34,183 nt of DNA from Cyclostephanos tholiformis. Its lineage: Eukaryota > Bacillariophyta > Thalassiosirophyceae > Thalassiosirales > Thalassiosiraceae. The first letter of the stretch is position 1. The number at the start of each line of letters is the position of its first letter. The stretch lies in NCBI GenBank assembly GCA_036939975.1, contig JALLPB010000026.1, forward strand, positions 1-34,183, given 5' to 3'. This document shows positions 28,472 through 34,183 of this stretch, in pieces. The position numbers and the translations under genes are program-made. The notes under the pieces are model-generated. The model made no database searches. It saw nothing but the letters and a program-made list of their open reading frames with translations, and was not told the DNA's origin.

Positions 28472-31400
28472 TCCGTCGTGCCCGACCACATGGGCAATGC
28501 CGTCACGGTCGTCCACCCCACTCCGCCCCCGCCTCCCCAAGCCGCCGCCGATGAAGACGACAATGGCGGCGGACTCGCGATGATGGGATCGGCGTTCGAC
28601 TTCTTGACGTCCGCCGCCCTGACGACGACGACCGCGTCTGCTGCGTCCGAGGGAGGGGCGAAGACTACGACGATCGGTGGCGGCGGCGGCGGCGGCGGGA
28701 GCGGATTCTCGTTTATTCCGTCCTCGCCATCGCGGCCGTCGACGGATGATGGAGCATCATCGTCGTCGTCCTTCGGTTTTCTGGTCGGCGGTGGCGCGGC
28801 GGCGGCGGAGGGGTCACGGCCGGCGAACGACGGGACGTCGTCATCGTCGTCATTCGGCTTCCTGGTCGGCGACGGCGCGGTGGGGGGGGGTTCCGTCGGA
28901 GGAGGGACGCCGTCGTCTCCCGTCGATCCTCCCTCCCTCGTCGCGGCGGTCGGCGGCGCGAGCGGCTTCTCCTTCCTCTCCGGTGTCGGCGACGACGGCG
29001 CGGCGACGGTGACGACGACGACGACGAATTCCGGTCCTCCCCCGTCGGTGTCCTCGCCCACGATGAATGTGACGATGGTGCCACAATCGTCCGCGGCGAT
29101 CGCTTGGTCGACCCCGACGCTACCACCGTCGCCCCAGCGGCCGGCCGACCTCCTGTCGCAGTTAAATGGGGGCGGTCCTCAGCCGTCTTGGTCGTCGATG
29201 TCGGCGATGCCCGTCGCGTCGATGATGGGAGGGGCATCGGGGGGCGGTCCCGTCGTCGCGCCGAAGAAGGTCGTCAAGAAGAAGCGCGGGAAGAGGGTCG
29301 GCGTCGCCTCCTCCGCCTCCGCAGGGGGGGACGTCATCGACATCCCTGATCCCGAGGACGATGAAAACGTCGCGCGTCGGGCGGTGGTTCCGGAATCCGA
29401 CGTCGGGAGCGCGTGGGGAAACGTAGGCGCGTCGGACCACGCGCCTTCGTCGTCGTCGTCGTCATCCTTCGCATGTCCCTCCACCCCCGGACCCCCATCC
29501 ATCATCGCCCCCCCCGATCAACCCCCGTATGTCGAGGAATCCCCCCCCATGCGCATCAAGGCCGAGCGGGCCATGGACAAGGCCGAGGAATTCATACGCG
29601 AGAAGCAGATGAGGCATCGAATCGCGATATCGTCCGCCGCCGAGCGCGCGATGCAGCACAGGGGCGGGGGGAGCGCGGGGGGGATGGGCGGCTCGGGCTC
29701 GGGCTCGGGCGGCCCGTGGAAGATGACGAACGACGTCGCTCCCGCACCCGTGAATACTTCGACGTCGGATATCCCGTCGTTGATGCCATCGAATTCGAGG
29801 GACGAGACCTACCAGGCCGCGAAGGCGGCCGCGGAAGAGGCCAGGAAGCTCGCGGATCACTCCAAGGGCAGCAAGGCGTCATTGTTCGGGAATTTCTTCC
29901 ATAGGAAGATCGGCGGCGGTATCGTTGGGGGGGGTTCGACGAACCACGAGATCTCATCGTACAGCTCGCACGGGGGCGTGATAGGTTCAGCCCTCTCTTC
30001 CACTAGGGACGTCGTCCTCCGCCGGGGCGAGAGCGGCGGCAGTTCCTCGAGTGGTGGCGGCGCTGGCGAGAGATTCGCACCGCCGCCACCACCCACGGTG
30101 GAAATTCCGGACGGCCACGACAACGCGATCCGTGAAAATAACGACGAGGAGGAGGTGAGGAGGAGGGATTTTCAGTCTGAGCTCGAGCGGCAAAGAAAGA
30201 CAGACCTCGAGCGTCGGAAGCTGGCGGAACGTCGACGCGCGGAGGAGGAGAGGGCGGCCGCCGCCGCGAAGCTCAGCCTCGAGGCCGAACGTCTCCGCCG
30301 CGCGGAGGAGGAGGAGCGGGCCGAACGGCAGCGCCTCGAGGCCGAGAAGCGAAGGGCACCACGCGAGAAGATGCGTTCGGCATTGGATCGCCTCGCGGCG
30401 TCGGCGAGGGCCTCGACAGATGAAGTCGAGCGCCTTCGCGAGGCGCGCGCCGCGCTTGTGGAGCGTAGGGCCGCCGCGTATCTCTCCGAGAGATACGCGG
30501 CGCAGCGGGCGAAGTTTGCGGAGGCGCAGCAGGCCATTGCAGTTGAGGAGGAGGACTTCGAGTCGGCCGATCGCCTCGGCGGCGTGATCGAAATGCACTC
30601 GAAGGAGAGGGAGGAGCAGTCCAGCATTCGTCGAAGCGTTCAGTCCGCGATCGCCGAGTTGGATAGGGATAGAGAGGCTGCGGCCATGGCGGTGGCCGCT
30701 TGTTTCGGTGAGGCGCGGACCAAGCTCGCCGAGCTAAGGGACGAGGTGGACGACCGCTCGAAAGAGGAGGAGATGCAATCCCAATTGGCGAGCACGTCGA
30801 AGAAATTATCGAGCGAATCCGAAAGGTTGGGAAATGATTTGAAGAACATCGAGCGCGACGAGAATGTTTTGGCGGAAGAGCAGAAAGAACTGGACGAGCA
30901 GATCAGTGGAGAAGCCAAGGAGTTCGAGGAGAAATGTAAAGAGGCCAGGTGAGTGTGATTGAGTGGTCCGTGTAGCATACATCCGAATTGTATTTTTGTT
31001 TTTCATAACTGTAACTTTCCTACAGCGCAAAACTGGAAGTGGTGAACAAAACCATCGCAGACCTGCGCAAACAACTCGCCGAGGCAGAAGCGGAGGGATT
31101 CGACCTTAACATGGAAATTAAATCGTACAATCAATCGATAGACAACGTAAGGTCCAAATACTCGCGGCAGCTTGGGCGTCTCGAGAAAAAGTCACAGTCT
31201 GTGAAGGAGAGTCGTGCTGACTGGACGTCTGAAAAAGAATCGATCGAAAAGGCAAAGATCGCGCATGAGGCCGTGGTGGCGGCGCATTCAGAGGAGATGG
31301 TCGCAAGGGAGAAGATCATCAACGAAATTAAGGTGGAGTGCGCGGCCGCGAAAGAGTTGGAGGAGATCGTGACCAGAGCATTCGAGAAGGTGGATACAGA

Positions 31401-32688
31401 CGAGATATCGAACAGAGAGGGAGAGGACTACGGCAGCGTGGATGCCGAAGTGCTGAAGTACGAAGCGGTCCTGAACGAAGCCAATCAAAACGTTCTTTTG
31501 GCCGAGGCAAATATTTCCAATTTACAAGAGGAACTATCCAATATCGAGGTCCGTGTACCCATTCTTGAGGCCGAGAAAAAGAACGCGGCATCGAAACGAG
31601 ACTTCAAGGCGGCTAGTCAAGCCTCGAAGGAAATCAAGGATGCGTTGGCACGTAAGGAACAATGTGAGGGGGAACTAGCAGGCGAAGCAATGGAACGGAA
31701 ACGCGTCGCCAAGAACGATTTTGAGAAGGTCTCTGCTTTATTGGAGGAGAAAAAGAAGATTGCGGAACAAAGGGAAAGGGATTTTGGGTTGAAGCAGATG
31801 ACTTGTTTAAGGGAGAAGGCTACAGATCTTAAGTTGATGTTGGAAAAGTTCTCAAGCCTGGGTGGCGATGATTCAGAGGATGATTATATGAATGTATCCT
31901 TAGTTGGCGCATTCGTTATCTCTAGTCAGATCCTTGTTCTGGAGGCCGAGATGAAGGCACTTGGTGAGAAATATGGTGTTGTGGAAGCTGCTTCTGATGA
32001 TGAAATTGTAGAAAATTTGTCTGTGCATAGTGGGCCTAGTTTTGAATCTACTGAAGATGTCCCTGAAACGAAAGTCGATGCGAGTATTGTCGAGCGGTAC
32101 AATGCGCTAAAAACTGAAATGAAGGACCTGGAAGACGCCATTAACGACGCAGTCAAGGAAGAGAACTTTGATAAGGCTGCCGATCTGTCTGAAAAGGCGC
32201 GGAGTATACGTGACGAGTTCGAGAACTCGGGCTTTGCGCTAAAGGAGTTCGAGGAGGCACTTCGAAACTTTGTGGGAAAAACTAGCTCTGATGGCGGCGA
32301 TGCTGAAGATAAAGTCGTTGTTTCGTCCTACGAGCTCATTGATGAAGGCGTGTTACAAAAATATGCTTCTTTGTGCTCGGACATCCAAGGTTTTGAAGCG
32401 ATGATAGAAGAGGCAGTGGAAAATGAATCGTTCGATCTGGCCGCCGAACTCGATGAGAAGGTCCTTGCAGCTCGTTCATGTATTGAAGCGTTGGGTTTTC
32501 CCCTCGATGAATTGGAAGGGGCAGCAAAGAAGAGATCTGTTGCCGTACAGAGCAACGAGATACAGCATGAAGGCGGTGAACAATTGGAAGATGTAAAGAT
32601 GAGTGACGACGCAGAAACGCGGGAGGAAAATATTTCTGGAATCGTCGATACTGATGCAGAAGGCGAGGATGGCTACATGTCTTGCTAA
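28286..32688 (+). CDS. Large coiled-coil protein with F-x-F-[LI] motif array and UVR-like repeats (two exons)
   Basis: Exons 28286-30948 and 31026-32688 (77-base intron, GTGAGT donor, CTACAG acceptor) encode 1441 residues. The first 240 residues are Ser/Gly/Ala-rich and carry six spaced motifs: GFSFL (37), AFDFL (103), GFSFI (140), SFGFL (162 and 190) and GFSFL (228). A Lys/Arg patch (KKVVKKKRGKR) and more disorder follow to about 600. From there nearly everything is charged coiled coil. Paired-helix UVR-like units occur as AIAVEEEDFESADRLGGVIE, then EAEKKNAASKRDFKAASQAS, EDAINDAVKEENFDKAADLS and EAMIEEAVENESFDLAAELD. UVR motifs mediate protein contacts. I do not recognise a named orthologue. 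The F-x-x-[LI] core also fits Atg8-binding motifs; that role is inference only. Confidence 0.8.
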
Positions 32689-32797
32689 AACTCTTAAGAA
32701 TATAAGACCCCTGGGTGACATCGCTTAGGTGAATGGCCGTTCAAAAACATTCGAACTCGTATGTAGTATTAATATGTTTTCATTGGAAAGCATTTAC

Positions 32798-33547
32798 TCA
32801 GCCCCCTTCCAACTCCTCGATATCCCTCGCGGCCGCAGCGGCGGCCATAACCTCGCGAGCGCGCTCGAAGTTCTCGGCCATGCGTCCGCCCATAATTTTA
32901 TTCCCGACGGCACGCTTCGCCGCGCCCCCGAAGCCACCGACCTGATCGGTGCTGGTGCGCGTGCAGTACAGCACCACCGCGCCGTCGTCCGCCTCCATCG
33001 CGCACCCGATGCCCTGCAGACAATTGTGACTGCGCGAGACGTAGAAGTGCCGTTCTATGTAGACGTATCCCCCCCCGCCCAGCGGCATGCCCATCCTTTG
33101 AACGAGCGCGATCGTCGAGAGGCCGTCGATCACGCTGTTGACCCAGAAAAAACTCTCGATTGCACCCTCCGGCGGATTGTTCGGATACTCCATCGCGTAC
33201 CTGTGAAAGGCCGGCGACCTCTCCGGTAGGATGCGATCGGCCACGACCTGCGACCTAAGCTCGTCCCCGGGGGAGAATTCTGCCTTGCTCCTGGCGTACG
33301 GCTTGATTCCGTCGAGTCCACGGCGCTTGTATGCGCGGAATCGATCCAGGAGTATCCGTCTCAATGCATCCTCGACCTCGTGTTGGGTCTTGCAATTCCT
33401 GAACGAGGGAATCTCATCCTTGGACAGATTCAAGCTCGATCCCGGCGCCGCCGATTGGTAAAGCTTGACCGTGGCCTTTTCGTTCGATAGCTTGATTCCG
33501 CTGAAATCGTCCAACGAACCCAATCCTCCATCCACGGCGATCATTCC
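32798..33547 (-). CDS. Conserved protein without a named domain, 3' exon
   Basis: About 248 residues run to the stop at 32798. The part from KDEIPSFRNC on looks folded: LRRILLDRFRAYKRRGLDGI, then KPYARSKAEFSPGDELRSQV, PAFHRYAMEYPNN, VIDGLSTIALVQRMGMP, YVYIERHFYVSRSHNCLQGI and VVLYCTRTSTDQVGGFGG. The arrangement (helical start, aromatic strand pairs, NRTSTDQ-like end) reminds me of uncharacterised proteins common in proteobacteria; no function is known to me. The upstream end is probably an exon boundary (CGACTAG/GA at 33548), because a second coding block lies 81 bases away in a compatible phase. The protein end is Ala/Glu-rich. Confidence 0.6.
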   Translation of the reverse strand, partial: GMIAVDGGLGSLDDFSGIKLSNEKATVKLYQSAAPGSSLNLSKDEIPSFRNCKTQHEVEDALRRILLDRFRAYKRRGLDGIKPYARSKAEFSPGDELRSQVVADRILPERSPAFHRYAMEYPNNPPEGAIESFFWVNSVIDGLSTIALVQRMGMPLGGGGYVYIERHFYVSRSHNCLQGIGCAMEADDGAVVLYCTRTSTDQVGGFGGAAKRAVGNKIMGGRMAENFERAREVMAAAAAARDIEELEGG

Positions 33548-33628
33548 TAGTCGCGGCCAAGGGAAGGAGAATGTATCCGCATAATATTAATATGTTACCA
33601 GTGGGGAAAGGGAGGGCATGTCACGGAC

Positions 33629-33995
33629 GGTGTGAGTTATCGCAACGCGGGAGCATACGCAACATCATGGCCCAGGCAGACGAGGACGGCGGCTCTCTGG
33701 ATTCACCTAGCGATTCAACGGTGGGGTCATACTCCTTCTTCCTCGGCGAGTTTAGGAATATCTCCTTCGCGCTCTCCAGCCTCGCCCTAACGTGGAATGC
33801 CAACTTCACCGACAGCTCGCGGTCGCTCGCCGGGTCGAGTGATCCCCCGTAATGCACCCGCCTCCCGGCCGTGACCTCGGCGATGGCGGATTCGGAGAAT
33901 CCGGCCTCGCGTAGGACGTCGTCGACGATTACCATCCTCTCCCCGGTGCCTGTCGGCTGCCAGCGGTCTGTCCACCCATCGTATCGCTTGAACAC
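33629..33995 (-). CDS. Probable upstream exon of the same conserved protein
   Basis: The minus strand reads VFKRYDGWTDRWQPTGTGER, then IVDDVLREAGFSESAIAEVT, AGRRVHYGGSLDPASDRELS and SAKEIFLNSPRKKEYD. The upstream edge has a good acceptor (pyrimidine/T-rich, then CAAAAG/GTG at 33996). The downstream donor is uncertain: GTCCGT at 33628 gives an 81-base intron and keeps frame with the next exon, but it is a weak site. GTATGC near 33660 is an alternative. The first exon(s) lie toward or beyond the right edge. It may instead be a separate gene. Confidence 0.4.
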
Positions 33996-34183
33996 CTTTT
34001 GAGGCAAAAACCAAAAAAAAACGGAACACCGAGATGTGAAAAAAAAAGTTGGCTTGTGAATAGATTGATCGCTGAATGGAGTTGAGGGAACTGTAACCTG
34101 TTACAGTTACAGTGTAACTATCGTTTAGTCTGGGCGGAGGCAAAAAATGACCCCACGAGCGTCTTTTTAGACTTTACTTATTA
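33996..34183. other. Right edge, probable intron/upstream region
   Basis: A poly-A tract on the plus strand (T-rich on the coding strand) precedes the acceptor. A perfect inverted repeat, ACTGTAAC-CT-GTTACAGT, lies at 34090-34107 next to TACAGTGTAAC. A leftward ATG at 34143 opens a short frame that could be first-exon coding, but this cannot be shown. Confidence 0.3.

Noticed and set aside
28081..29061. Long open frame on the minus strand, rich in Pro, Ala, Asp and Val
   Set aside because: It is the antisense of the Ser/Gly-rich start of the UVR-repeat gene; GC-rich triplet repeats keep the reverse strand open. It has no domain and crosses the promoter region.

Overview
This is a nuclear-type eukaryotic window, most likely from a stramenopile alga and probably a centric diatom. 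The evidence is: introns of 75-85 bases with GT..AG ends (six well supported, some with a TACTAAC-like branch site); GrpE and BolA with mitochondrial-type N-termini; a Golgi-type sulfotransferase; a hydroxyproline/serine-type glycosyltransferase fragment; a flagellar docking-complex coiled coil (CCDC151/ODAD3-like), expected in lineages with flagellated cells such as the sperm of centric diatoms; and a tyrosine-recombinase retrotransposon of a kind I associate with diatoms. The species cannot be fixed from the sequence.

Left end (1-3400): the start of a gene leaving the window leftward, a membrane-anchored sulfotransferase, a 5'-truncated glycosyltransferase, a broken copy of a two-Myb/SANT-domain gene, and a small 3CxxC zinc-finger gene. 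From 3418 to 8990 lies one degenerate DIRS/PAT-type retrotransposon. It has gag-like, reverse transcriptase/RNase H and tyrosine recombinase reading frames and split direct repeats in the order A1-ORFs-B1-A2-B2.

Middle (9500-22130): an aftiphilin-like clathrin/AP adaptor candidate (three exons), a divergent pair of mitochondrial genes (GrpE and BolA), the CCDC151-like gene, about 1.2 kb with decayed coding traces, a membrane-anchored GAF plus class III nucleotide cyclase, a helix-turn-helix remnant, and the C-terminal part of a TTC1-like TPR protein that becomes unreadable toward a single ambiguous base at 22134.

Right (22135-34183): immediately after that base begins a second copy of the segment at 2032-2974. 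This copy carries an intact Myb/SANT gene, which is divergent from the decapping enzyme DCP2. DCP2 is convergent with a nocturnin/CCR4-like EEP-family enzyme, so two RNA-turnover-type genes face each other. A 1441-residue coiled-coil protein follows, with six short F-x-F-[LI] motifs and UVR-like helical repeats. A conserved protein without a recognised domain closes the window, with upstream exon(s) toward the right edge.

The points most worth a second look are the split-repeat retrotransposon with its dual-coded pol/recombinase overlap, the duplication whose right copy starts exactly at the ambiguous base (a likely assembly join), a repeated 13-residue motif in the DCP2 tail, the F-x-F-[LI] array in the UVR protein, and the decayed cyclase echo near 17.3 kb.
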